A stretch of DNA of 64,000 nt from positions 2,000,501 to 2,064,500 of the forward strand of contig NZ_VFOV01000001.1 of the NCBI RefSeq assembly GCF_006716315.1. Reading direction: 5' to 3'. Of the stretch, positions 44,440 through 53,605 are shown one piece after another (the stretch's first letter is position 1; each line of letters starts with the position of its first letter). The notes below the pieces were generated by a model. The model was not told where the DNA came from and did not search any database. It saw only the letters and a program-made list of their open reading frames with translations. A program made the position numbers and the translations under genes. The stretch comes from Nocardioides albertanoniae. Its GTDB lineage: Bacteria > Actinomycetota > Actinomycetes > Propionibacteriales > Nocardioidaceae.

Positions 44440-47400
44440 GGCTCTGCGAGGCCAGGCGCAGGCCGCGCGGTGTGACGACGAAGCCGGCGTAGGTGAGCGC
44501 TGCGCGCAGCGGCGTCTCGCCGGAGCCCAGGAGCGGCGCGCCGTCGGCCTTCTCGACGGTGAGGCGGCCCAGCGCTCCTCGCCGGACGGCCGCGGCGAGC
44601 GCCTCCGCGGCGGGCTCGAGGAGGTTCGGGTCCTCCGACCAGGTCAGCAGCGTGCGGCCGCCGCGTTCGACGTACATCGCCAGCTCGCCGTCGACGAGCA
44701 CCGCGATCGCGCCTGCCTTGCGGCCCGGGCGATGCCCCTCGGCCGAGGCCGGCCAGGGGAGCGCCGCGCCATAGGGATTGGCCGGGTCGGTGGCGGCCAG
44801 CGCGAGCGCGACCGGCTTGTCGCCGGGGTCGACCCGGGAGAACGTACGCAGCCGGTCGACCGACCCCGCGGTGCCGAACTGGGCGGCACCCAGGCCCTCG
44901 ACGAAGTAGCCGCGCCGGGCCCGTCCGGACTCCTCGAACGCGCTGAGCACCTTGTAGACGGCCGCGAACCCGCCTGGGGTGCGCTCGGAGACGACCGCGC
45001 CACGGGTGACCACACCGTGGCGCTCGAGCAGCCGCTCGGCGGCGGCGTGGGCGCGCTTGGTCGGGTCGGGGTCGGGCTCGGGGAGGATCGTCCAGCGACC
45101 GGCGGTCTCGGGAAGACTGGCCCGCGCCGGCATCCGGGCACCGCCGGTGTAGCGACCGCCGCGCGCTCGTGGCGGCGGCCGCCGGGAGCGGTGCGAGGGC
45201 GTGCCGGAGCGGGTCAGCGCGCGCAGGGGGAGCAGGGTGTCGTTGCTGACCCGGCCCGACCAGACCAGCTCCCACAGCGCCGCGCTCAGGTCGGCGTCGC
45301 TCGGCGTCTTGTCGTCGTCGGTGGTCACCGTGCGGGCGAGCTGGTGGAAGAACCAGGCGCCGCCGGGTTCGAGGGCGGCGAGCAGCTGTTCGGCGAGTGG
45401 TCCCGGCGGCAGCTCCGCGGGCGGGGGCAGGGTCAGCTCGGCCGTCTCGGCCGGGTGCAGCGAGACCCAGCCGTCGGTGCCGGGCAGGGTGCCGTGACCG
45501 GCCCAGAGCACCTCGCCGCCGGCGGTCAGCTCATCGAGGAACGCCGGCTCGTAGTCGACCACCCGCGCCGGCAGGATCAGGCTCTCCAGCGCGCTGGCCG
45601 GCACCGGGCAGCCCGCCAGCTGGTCGACCACGCTCAGCACTCCGTCGACCCCGCGCAGCGCACCCTTGCGTACGGACGCCTTCTGCCATGCCGGGAGGAA
45701 CCTGCCCAGCGCAGCCGGCTCGACCGGCTCGACCTCCTTGCGCAGCCGCGCGAGGGAGCGTCGGCGCAGCATCCGGAGCACGTCGGCGTCACACCACTCC
45801 AGCCCGCTCCCGCCCGGCCGGAACTCCCCGTCGAGCACACGGCCGCGGGCCGAGAGCCGACCGAGCGCGTGGCGCACGACCGCCTCTCCCAGCTCCAGCC
45901 GCGCGGCGACGTCGGCGGCGGTGAACGGTCCGTGCGAGCGCGCGTAGCGCGAGACCAGGTCGCCGACCGGATCCTCGACCGGCTCGGTGAACGCCGAGGG
46001 TACGCCCGGCGGCACCGCCACACCGAGCCCGTCGCGCAGTCTGGCGACATCCTCGACGACCGCCCACCGAGCCTCTCCGGCGACCCGCACCTCGACGACC
46101 CGTCGAGCTGCGGCGAGCTCTTCCAGCATCACCGAGACGTCGCCCCGGTCAGCCGAGAGGTCACTCGCGTCGGTCGAGACGTCACCAGCTGACCTCTCGA
46201 TCGACGCGAGTGACTCCTCGACCTGCGTACGTGACTCTTCGGCTGGGGTGGTGGTTCGGGTTCGGTCGGCGATCTCCTCGAGGCTGAGCGGGCCGATGGT
46301 GCGGACGAGGTCGGTGATGCCTTCGGCACCTCGGGCCCGCCGACCGGGAGCAAGGCGCTGGAGCTCGGACTCGACCTCGGCGAGCACCTCGGGGTCCAAC
46401 AGCTCGCGCAGCTCGGCGCGGCCGAGGAGCTCGGCGAGGAGACCCTGGTCGAGGGTGAGGGCGGCGGCGCGGCGCTCGGCGAGCGGGGAGTCGCCCTCGT
46501 AGAGGAATTGGGCGACGTAGCCGAAGAGCAGCGACTGCGCGTAGGGCGAGGGTGACTGCGTGGACACGTCGACGATCGAGATCTCGCGGCGCTCGACCCG
46601 CTTGAGGAGACCGACCAGCGAGGGCAGGTCGTAGACGTCGCGCAGGCACTCACGCACCGCCTCGAGAATGATCGGGAAGCTCGGATACTGCGCGGCGACC
46701 TCCAGCAGCGCGGCAGAGCGCTGCCGCTGCTGCCACAGCGGCGAGCGACGGCCGGGGTCGCGGCGCGGTAGCAGCAGAGCACGGGCCGCGCACTCGCGGA
46801 AACGGCTGGCGAACAGCGCCGACCCGCCCACCTCGGTGGTGACCAGATCTTCGATCTCGTCGGGCTCGAAGACGATGATCTCGCCCGTCGGCGCCTCGGC
46901 ATCGGTGTCGGGCAGCCTGATCACGATGCCGTCGTCGCTGTCGATCGCCTGCCCGTCGACGCCGTAGCGCTCCCGGATGCGCGCGTTGATCGCCAGCGCC
47001 CACGGCGCGTGCACCGGGCGGCCGTAGGGGGAGTGGACCACCAGCCGCCAGTCGCCGAGCTCGTCGCGGAACCGTTCGACGACGATGTTGCTGTCGGAGG
47101 GAAGCACGTTGGTGGCCTCTGCCTGCTCGTGCAGATAGGTGACCAGGTTGGCGGCGGCGTAGGCATCCAGGCCGTCCTCCTGCGCCCGGGCCTCCGCCTT
47201 CTGTCGCGGCATCGCGGCGAGCTCGCGGGCATAGCTGCCGACGGCCTCGCCGAGCTCGGCGGGCCGGCCCAGCGAGTCGCCCTTCCAGAACGGCAGGCGT
47301 CCGGGCACTCCCGGAGCCGGCGTCACCAGCACCCGGTCGTGGGTGATGTCCTCGATCCGCCAGCTGGTCGCGCCGAGGGCGAAGACGTCGCCGACACGAG

Positions 47401-49072
47401 ACTCGTAGACCATCTCCTCGTCGAGCTCGCCGACGCGGCGGCCCGTGCCTTCGCCGGCGACGAAGACCCCGAAGAGCCCCCGGTCGGGGATGGTGCCGCC
47501 GCTGGTGACGGCGAGCCGCTGCGCTCCGGGCCGCCCGGTCACGGTGCCGGCGACCCGGTCCCACACGATGCGCGGGCGCAGCTCGGCGAACTCCTCGCTG
47601 GGGTAGCGACCGGCGAGCAGGTCGAGGGTCGCGTCGTAGGCGGAGCGGGGGAGGGTCGCGTAGGAAGCCGTGCGCCTGACCAGGGAGAACAGGTCGTCGA
47701 CGTCCCACGACTCCAGCGCCGTGGCGGCAACGATCTGCTGGGCGAGCACGTCGAGCGGGTTGGCCGGCAGGCTCATCGACTCGATCAGCCCGGCGCGCAT
47801 CCGCTGCACCGACACCGCGGTCTGGGCCAGGTCGCCGCGATGCTTCGGGAAGAGCACTCCGCGGGAGATCTCCCCGACCTGGTGACCGGCTCGCCCGACC
47901 CGCTGCAGCGCGGAGGCGACGCTCGGGGGCGACTCGATCTGCACCACCAGGTCGACCGCGCCCATGTCGATGCCGAGCTCGAGGCTGGAGGTGGCGACCA
48001 CGGCAGGCAACCGGCCCGACTTGAGGTCGTCCTCGATCAGCGCGCGCTGCTCCTTCGAGACGCTGCCGTGGTGGGCCTTGGCGATCACCTCGGCCGCGCC
48101 GTGGGACTGGCCCGACTGCGCCATCACCTGCGCCGGCGGTGGACCGCTCTGGAAGACCCGGTCGGAGGCGATCTCGTTGAGCCGGGCGGTGAGCCGCTCG
48201 GCGATCCGTCGGGAGTTGGCGAAGACGATGGTGGATCGATGGGCGGTGACCAGGTCGGCGACATGCTCCTCGACGTGCGGCCAGATCGAGGACGCCCGCT
48301 GCGGGTCGTCGTCATCCTCCTCGCCGTAGGCGCTCGGCGCGGTCATGTCCTCCACCGGCACCACCACGCTCAGGTCCCACCGCTTCTCGGCCGGCGGGGC
48401 GACGATCTCGACGGGCTGGTTGCCGCCGAGGTAGCGCGCGATCTCCTCGAGCGGCCGCACGGTCGCGGAGAGCCCGATCCGCTGCGCGGGCTTCTCCAGC
48501 AACGCGTCGAGCCGCTCCAGCGTCAGCGCCAGGTGCGCTCCGCGCTTGGTCGCCGCCACCGCGTGCACCTCGTCGACGATCACCGTCTCGACGCTGCGCA
48601 GCGTCTCGCGCGCCTGACTGGTGAGCATCAGGAACAGCGACTCGGGCGTGGTGATCAAGATGTCGGGGGGAGTGGTGGTCAGCTTGCGGCGATCGGCTGC
48701 CGGGGTGTCGCCCGACCTCACCCCGACCCGCACCTCCGGCGCCTCGACACCCAGCCGCTCGGCGGTCTGCCGGATGCCCACCAGCGGGCTGCGCAGGTTG
48801 CGCTCCACGTCGACCCCGAGCGCCTTGAGCGGAGAGATGTAGAGGACGCGACAGCGCTGCTTCTTCTCCGGCACCGGCTCGGTCAGCAGCTTGTCGATCG
48901 ACCACAGGAACGCGCTCAGCGTCTTCCCCGACCCGGTGGGCGCCACCACCAGTGCGTTGCGCCCCGCCCCGATCGCCTCCCATGCGCCGGCCTGGGCGGC
49001 GGTGGGCTCCGCGAAGGCAGCAGCGAACCACGTACGCGTCGGATCGCTGAACCCTTCCAGTGCCACCGTCAC
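44432..49072 (-). CDS. lhr: ATP-dependent helicase Lhr
   Basis: 1546-aa SF2 DNA helicase. Walker A APTGSGKT (44-51), DEVHAV (Walker B, near 167-172), SLELGIDMG and RVGRAGHQVG motifs of the RecA2 domain, then the long Lhr-specific winged-helix/core region and a C-terminal extension with an acidic Ser/Thr/Asp-rich stretch near 960. Lhr is a 3'-5' helicase tied to DNA repair. GTG start. Coupled to nei2 downstream by overlapping ends. Divergent from the GNAT gene across about 70 bp. Confidence 0.95.
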   Translation of the reverse strand: MTVALEGFSDPTRTWFAAAFAEPTAAQAGAWEAIGAGRNALVVAPTGSGKTLSAFLWSIDKLLTEPVPEKKQRCRVLYISPLKALGVDVERNLRSPLVGIRQTAERLGVEAPEVRVGVRSGDTPAADRRKLTTTPPDILITTPESLFLMLTSQARETLRSVETVIVDEVHAVAATKRGAHLALTLERLDALLEKPAQRIGLSATVRPLEEIARYLGGNQPVEIVAPPAEKRWDLSVVVPVEDMTAPSAYGEEDDDDPQRASSIWPHVEEHVADLVTAHRSTIVFANSRRIAERLTARLNEIASDRVFQSGPPPAQVMAQSGQSHGAAEVIAKAHHGSVSKEQRALIEDDLKSGRLPAVVATSSLELGIDMGAVDLVVQIESPPSVASALQRVGRAGHQVGEISRGVLFPKHRGDLAQTAVSVQRMRAGLIESMSLPANPLDVLAQQIVAATALESWDVDDLFSLVRRTASYATLPRSAYDATLDLLAGRYPSEEFAELRPRIVWDRVAGTVTGRPGAQRLAVTSGGTIPDRGLFGVFVAGEGTGRRVGELDEEMVYESRVGDVFALGATSWRIEDITHDRVLVTPAPGVPGRLPFWKGDSLGRPAELGEAVGSYARELAAMPRQKAEARAQEDGLDAYAAANLVTYLHEQAEATNVLPSDSNIVVERFRDELGDWRLVVHSPYGRPVHAPWALAINARIRERYGVDGQAIDSDDGIVIRLPDTDAEAPTGEIIVFEPDEIEDLVTTEVGGSALFASRFRECAARALLLPRRDPGRRSPLWQQRQRSAALLEVAAQYPSFPIILEAVRECLRDVYDLPSLVGLLKRVERREISIVDVSTQSPSPYAQSLLFGYVAQFLYEGDSPLAERRAAALTLDQGLLAELLGRAELRELLDPEVLAEVESELQRLAPGRRARGAEGITDLVRTIGPLSLEEIADRTRTTTPAEESRTQVEESLASIERSAGDVSTDASDLSADRGDVSVMLEELAAARRVVEVRVAGEARWAVVEDVARLRDGLGVAVPPGVPSAFTEPVEDPVGDLVSRYARSHGPFTAADVAARLELGEAVVRHALGRLSARGRVLDGEFRPGGSGLEWCDADVLRMLRRRSLARLRKEVEPVEPAALGRFLPAWQKASVRKGALRGVDGVLSVVDQLAGCPVPASALESLILPARVVDYEPAFLDELTAGGEVLWAGHGTLPGTDGWVSLHPAETAELTLPPPAELPPGPLAEQLLAALEPGGAWFFHQLARTVTTDDDKTPSDADLSAALWELVWSGRVSNDTLLPLRALTRSGTPSHRSRRPPPRARGGRYTGGARMPARASLPETAGRWTILPEPDPDPTKRAHAAAERLLERHGVVTRGAVVSERTPGGFAAVYKVLSAFEESGRARRGYFVEGLGAAQFGTAGSVDRLRTFSRVDPGDKPVALALAATDPANPYGAALPWPASAEGHRPGRKAGAIAVLVDGELAMYVERGGRTLLTWSEDPNLLEPAAEALAAAVRRGALGRLTVEKADGAPLLGSGETPLRAALTYAGFVVTPRGLRLASQSRA

Positions 49073-49144
49073 ATCCTGTCACCGACCACCGACAAAGTGA
49101 CGCTCTGCCATGATGGGCCGATGTCTTCGTGGAAGGAATCCACC

Positions 49145-49597
49145 GTGCCCGCTGTGAGCATTCGGCCCTCGATCGGGGCTGCCGAGCATCCGGCGCTCGC
49201 TACGATCTGGCGTGGGGCCGTCGACGCGACACACGACTTCCTCGCCGAGGCGGATCGAGACGAGATCGAGGCCAAGCTGCAGTCCGACTACTTTCCGGCG
49301 GTCGTCCTCTGGGTCGCGGAGCAAGACGGTCGGCCGGTGGGATTCTCGGGCGTGCTCGACGGGTCGCTGGAGATGCTCTTCGTCGATGCGACGCAACGTG
49401 ATGGTGGGATCGGCACGGCGCTCCTGGCCCATGCCGTCAGGGAACAGGGCGTCACCAAGGTCGACGTCAACGAGCAGAACGTCTCGGCTGCAGGCTTCTA
49501 CGCTCGCCGCGGGTTCGAGGCCGTCGGTCGCAGCGAGACCGACGAGGCCGGCCGACCCTACCCGTTGCTCCACCTGAGGCTCAGCACGCCGTCCTGA
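49145..49597 (+). CDS. GNAT-family N-acetyltransferase
   Basis: 150-aa single-domain acetyltransferase. SIRPSIGAAEHPALATIWRGAVDATHDFLAEADRDEIEAKL at the start and the acetyl-CoA loop VDATQRDGGIGTALLAHAV near residue 85-105 are typical; NVSAAGFYARRGFEAVGRS is the last strand-helix. GTG at 49145 is preferred because GGAAGGA is 7 nt upstream; an ATG at 49121 would include that site. It resembles E. coli-type attachment-site acetyltransferases of small molecules; substrate unknown. Confidence 0.83.
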   Translation: MPAVSIRPSIGAAEHPALATIWRGAVDATHDFLAEADRDEIEAKLQSDYFPAVVLWVAEQDGRPVGFSGVLDGSLEMLFVDATQRDGGIGTALLAHAVREQGVTKVDVNEQNVSAAGFYARRGFEAVGRSETDEAGRPYPLLHLRLSTPS

Positions 49598-49612
49598 CCC
49601 GCTCGATCCGCC

Positions 49613-50443
49613 CTAACGTACGTTGCGCCGCACCCGTTCGTCGTACGCCGCCCGCGCCGCCGGGTCGACGCCGGCGAGCAGCTGGGAGGCGTTGGTGGCC
49701 CGGTCGACGAAGTCCTGGAACCGGCGCGGCATCGCCTGGGTGACCTTGGTCATGGTCTGGGTCCAGTTGGGCACCCAGGTCTCTGGCCGCGGGTCGCGGA
49801 TGACCGACTCTATCGCGGCCGCGACGTCGTCGGCGGTGACCGGCTTCATCCCCTTGGCAGGTGGCACGCCTGCGGCCAGCTCGGTCTGCACCACGGTGGG
49901 CAGGATGAGGGAGACGTCGACCCCGGAGGGCGCGAGCTCGAGTCGCAGCGCCTCGGAGAAGCCGACGACGGCGAACTTGGAGGCCGAGTAGGTGGCGCCG
50001 TCAGGCACCGGCACCCGGCCGACCGCGGAGGCCACGTTGACGATGTGGCCGTGACCCCGTTCGACCATTGCCGGGGTGACCGCCTTGATCCCGTTGATCG
50101 GGCCGTGCACGTTGACGTCGAAGATCGCGCGGGTGAGAGCGTCGTCCTCCTTCAGCACCGACCCGAGCGGCATGATCCCGGCGTTGTTGACCAGCACGTC
50201 CCACGGCCCCAGCTCGGCGACCTCCTCTAGGAACGAGCGCCACGACGCCGGGTCGGTGACGTCGAGACGTGCGGCCCTCACGCGCGACCCGAACTCGGCG
50301 CTCACCTCGGCGAGCAGGTCGGGGTCCAGGTCGCCGACCGCCACCGAGGCGCCCGCGCGCGCGAGCCGCTCGACGGTGGCGCGGCCGATGCCACGGGCGC
50401 CTCCGGTGACGATGACGGAGGTTCCCTCGATCTGGCGTGTCAT
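49613..50443 (-). CDS. Short-chain dehydrogenase/reductase
   Basis: 276-aa classical SDR. The NAD(P) motif TGGARGIG (12-19), VNNAGIMPLGS near residues 85-95, the catalytic Ser in VNVASAVGR, and YSASK (Tyr/Lys pair) near 150-154. It overlaps the acyl-CoA ligase by 4 bp and is the last gene of a four-gene operon with P450 and aldehyde dehydrogenase. It may oxidise the alcohol made by the P450 or act on a beta-hydroxyacyl intermediate (inference). Confidence 0.9.
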   Translation of the reverse strand: MTRQIEGTSVIVTGGARGIGRATVERLARAGASVAVGDLDPDLLAEVSAEFGSRVRAARLDVTDPASWRSFLEEVAELGPWDVLVNNAGIMPLGSVLKEDDALTRAIFDVNVHGPINGIKAVTPAMVERGHGHIVNVASAVGRVPVPDGATYSASKFAVVGFSEALRLELAPSGVDVSLILPTVVQTELAAGVPPAKGMKPVTADDVAAAIESVIRDPRPETWVPNWTQTMTKVTQAMPRRFQDFVDRATNASQLLAGVDPAARAAYDERVRRNVR

Positions 50444-51984
50444 GAGTCTCCTTCGGTGGCACGGATGATGCTGCGTACGGCTTTCCTGTCGGTCTTGCCG
50501 ACGCTCGTGACGGGAACGGCGTCGAGGATGCGCACCTCGCGCGGATACTTGTGGGCGGCGAGCCGGGTCCTGGCGAAGGCCAGCAGCTCCTCGGAGCCGG
50601 CCGAGGCGCCCGGGTGGAGCGCGACCACGGCGATGACCTCCTCGCCGCTCTTCTCGTCGGGCCGCCCGACGACCGCGGCCGCCGAGACGGCGTCATGGGC
50701 GAGCAGCGCGTCCTCGACGTCGCGCGGATAGACGTTGAACCCGCCCCGGATGATCAGGTCCTTGATCCGGTCGTCGACGTAGAGATAGCCGTCGTCGTCG
50801 AAGTGACCGATGTCGCCGGTGTGCAGCCAGCCGTCGACGACGGTGGCGGCGCTCTGCTCGGGCGAGTTCCAGTAGCCCATCATCACGCCCGGTCCGCGGG
50901 CGGTGATCTCGCCCGACTCGCCGCTCGGGAGCGGGGAGCCGTCGGGCGCGGCGATGACGACCTCGGCGTGCGGCAGCGGCTTGCCGACGCTGCCCGGCCG
51001 ACTCTCCTCGAGCGTCGAGGCCGCCAGGACGGCGCTCGACTCGGTGAGGCCGTAGCCCTCCATGATCGAGGCGCCGAGCGCCTCCTCGGCCCGCTCGCGC
51101 AGCGCCGGCAGCAGCGGGGCGCCCCCGCTGCCGATGAACCGCAGCGAGCTCAGGTCGTAGTCGCCGATCGGCTGCTCGAGGAGCATCTGCAGCATCGAGG
51201 GCACCACCGAGCTCGACTCCAGCCGGTGCTCCTGCACCGCCTCGAGCCAGCCCTGCGCGTCGAACCAGCGCTGCAGCACCGCCGACTGGGCATGCTCGGA
51301 GTGGAGCGCGGCGATCACCACGATCAGCCCGTACGCATGCGACAACGGCAGCGGCAGCAGCGACCGCGTCGTGCCCGCCTTCTCGGCCACGACATGGAGC
51401 GCGTTGCCCGACTCCCACAGCCCGCGATGGCTGAGCATGACGCCCTTGGAGCGGCCGGTGGTGCCACCGGTGTAGAGGAGCGCGGCCAGGTCGTCGTCGG
51501 CCCGAGGCTCGATCGGGATGGGGTACGCGGCGTCGAGCACGTCGTAGGAAACGACGTCGGTGCCGTCCGGGATCTCGCCCGCGACGATGACGGTCAGGTC
51601 CAGCCCCTCGCTCGCTGCCTGGATCAGCGGCAGCAGCTCGGGAGTGACCACGGCCGCCTTCGCGCCCGAGTCGTCGAGGATGTGGCGCAGCTCGGGCGGG
51701 GTCTGCAGGAAGATCACCGGCGTCACGACCGCCCCGGAGCGCCACAGCGCGTGGTAGGTGACGTAGACCTCCGGGGTGTTCATGGTGAGCACCACGACCC
51801 GGTCGCCCGGCTCGATCCCGAGGTCGCGAAGCCCGCCGGCGACACGTGCGGCACGGTCGAGGATCTCGGTCGAGGAGTGCCAGACGCCCTCGAAGTGGAT
51901 CATCGGATAGTCGCCGACCCGTTGGTGCCACTGCTCGGCGAGCACGGCCAGGTTGTGCGCCCCGGGCTGCGTACCCCCGTTCAT
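50440..51984 (-). CDS. Acyl-CoA synthetase / AMP-dependent ligase
   Basis: 514-aa ANL-family ligase activating a carboxylic acid to its CoA thioester. P-loop YTGGTTGRSKGVMLSH near residue 170-185, GYGLTESS near 315, the hinge TGDIGHFDDDGYLYVDDRIKDLIIRGGFNVYPRDVE near 390-425, and the C-terminal lysine in VGKTDRKAVR. Couples by 4-bp overlaps to both the aldehyde dehydrogenase and the SDR. The substrate is likely the acid formed by that dehydrogenase. Confidence 0.92.
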   Translation of the reverse strand: MNGGTQPGAHNLAVLAEQWHQRVGDYPMIHFEGVWHSSTEILDRAARVAGGLRDLGIEPGDRVVVLTMNTPEVYVTYHALWRSGAVVTPVIFLQTPPELRHILDDSGAKAAVVTPELLPLIQAASEGLDLTVIVAGEIPDGTDVVSYDVLDAAYPIPIEPRADDDLAALLYTGGTTGRSKGVMLSHRGLWESGNALHVVAEKAGTTRSLLPLPLSHAYGLIVVIAALHSEHAQSAVLQRWFDAQGWLEAVQEHRLESSSVVPSMLQMLLEQPIGDYDLSSLRFIGSGGAPLLPALRERAEEALGASIMEGYGLTESSAVLAASTLEESRPGSVGKPLPHAEVVIAAPDGSPLPSGESGEITARGPGVMMGYWNSPEQSAATVVDGWLHTGDIGHFDDDGYLYVDDRIKDLIIRGGFNVYPRDVEDALLAHDAVSAAAVVGRPDEKSGEEVIAVVALHPGASAGSEELLAFARTRLAAHKYPREVRILDAVPVTSVGKTDRKAVRSIIRATEGDS

Positions 51985-53570
51985 CGCAGGCCGACCTTGC
52001 GCAGCGCCTTGAGCTGGCTGTTGCCGAGCCGCACGAACTTCTCGACCGTCTGGCCCTTGAGCGGCCCGATCGGGCCCATCCGGGAGGCGGCGAGCGTCTG
52101 GGCGTCGGTGAACTTCCGGATCCCGTCCGCGCCGTGGCGGCGGCCGAGCCCGCTCGAGCCCATCCCGCCCATGCCGGCCTCGATGCTGCCGGCCGCGAGG
52201 GCAGCGCCGTCGTTGATGTTCACCGCCCCGGCTCGGATGCGGCGAGCGACCGTCTCAGCCTCCTTGAGGTCCTTGCTGAACACGCTGGCCGAGAGCCCGG
52301 CCTCGCCCTGGTTGGCGACCCGCAGGGCCTCCTCGTCGCCGCTGACCGGGTAGAGCGCGACCACCGGACCGAAGGTCTCGCCCAGGCACAGGTCCATCTC
52401 GTCGGTGACGCCCTCGAGCACCGTCGGGGCGAAGGCGTACGGCCCGACCTCGGCGAGCGGCTCGCCGCCGGTCAGCAAGCTCGCGCCCTTCGCGACGGCG
52501 TCTTCGACATGTGCGGTGACCTTGTCGAGCTGTGCCTGCGAGGCCAGCGAACCGACGTCGACCGTGTAGTCGAAGGCCTGGCCGATCACCTGCCGCTCGG
52601 TCTCGGCGACCAGCGCCTCGCGGAAGGCGTCGTAGACGGCCTCGTGCACCACCACCCGCTCGATGTGCACGCACATCTGGCCCGTGTTGGCGAAGGCGGC
52701 CATCACGGTGCCGCGCGCGGCCTGGGCCAGATCGGCGTCGCGGCGGACGATGAGCGGGTTCTTCCCGCCGAGCTCGAGAGAGGCGCCGATGAGCCGACCG
52801 GCGGCACGCTGGGCGACGATCCGGCCGGTGGCGGTCGAGCCGGTGAAGGCGATGTAGTCGACGTGGTCGACGAGTGCCTCGCCGGTCGCGGCGCCCGGGC
52901 CGGTGACGACCTGCCACACGTGCTCGGGCAGTCCGGCCTCCGCCATCAGCGCCCGCGTCCACAGCAGCGTGAGCGGCGTCTGCGGGTCGGCCTTGCTGAC
53001 CACGCTGCTGCCCGCGAGCAGGGCCGGGACGGCGTCGCCGACCCCGAGATAGAGCGGGTAGTTCCACGGCGAGATGATCCCGACGACCTTCTTCGGCACC
53101 CGCACCTCCTTCACGGAGGTGAGGCCGGGGATGACGCCTCTGACCTTCCGGTCGGCCAGGTAGGCCCGGCCCCGGCGGGCGTAGTGGCGGGCGATCGTGG
53201 CGACCTGCAAGATCTCCTGCCAGGCGTGGTAGCGGGCCTTGCCCATCTCCCACTGGATCAGGTCGAGCACCTCGTCCTGCCGCTCGACCAGCAGGTCGTG
53301 GAAGGCCAGCACGACCTGGGCCCGCTCGCCGAACGGCAGCGCCGCCCAGTCGGTCTGGGCGGCGCGGGCCGTGGCGGTGGCCTCGGCGACGTCTTCGGTG
53401 GTGACCGACGGCACGGGGGCCGTCGGCAGGGCGTCATAGGGCGCGGTGGCGGTCAGCGCGCCGTCGCCGCCGGAGACCGGGCAGGCGACCCATCTGGTCC
53501 AGGAGGCGATCCTGGCCTCGTCGATCCAGGCGGGGCGTACGCTGCGGGCCGCTGTTGTCGTGGTGGTCAT
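51981..53570 (-). CDS. Aldehyde dehydrogenase
   Basis: 529-aa NAD(P)-dependent aldehyde dehydrogenase, long for the family because of about 35 extra N-terminal residues. VVGIISPWNYPLYLGVGDAVPALLAG and FTGSTATGRIV (cofactor), LELGGKNPLIV (catalytic Glu) and NTGQMCVHIERVVV (catalytic Cys). ATG at 53570. It follows the P450 by 35 nt and overlaps the acyl-CoA ligase by 4 bp. Together they could turn an alcohol/aldehyde made by the P450 into an acyl-CoA. Confidence 0.93.
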   Translation of the reverse strand: MTTTTTAARSVRPAWIDEARIASWTRWVACPVSGGDGALTATAPYDALPTAPVPSVTTEDVAEATATARAAQTDWAALPFGERAQVVLAFHDLLVERQDEVLDLIQWEMGKARYHAWQEILQVATIARHYARRGRAYLADRKVRGVIPGLTSVKEVRVPKKVVGIISPWNYPLYLGVGDAVPALLAGSSVVSKADPQTPLTLLWTRALMAEAGLPEHVWQVVTGPGAATGEALVDHVDYIAFTGSTATGRIVAQRAAGRLIGASLELGGKNPLIVRRDADLAQAARGTVMAAFANTGQMCVHIERVVVHEAVYDAFREALVAETERQVIGQAFDYTVDVGSLASQAQLDKVTAHVEDAVAKGASLLTGGEPLAEVGPYAFAPTVLEGVTDEMDLCLGETFGPVVALYPVSGDEEALRVANQGEAGLSASVFSKDLKEAETVARRIRAGAVNINDGAALAAGSIEAGMGGMGSSGLGRRHGADGIRKFTDAQTLAASRMGPIGPLKGQTVEKFVRLGNSQLKALRKVGLR

Positions 53571-53605
53571 CGGTCTCCTCGGACGGGGTCAGGTGCGGGG
53601 GACGG

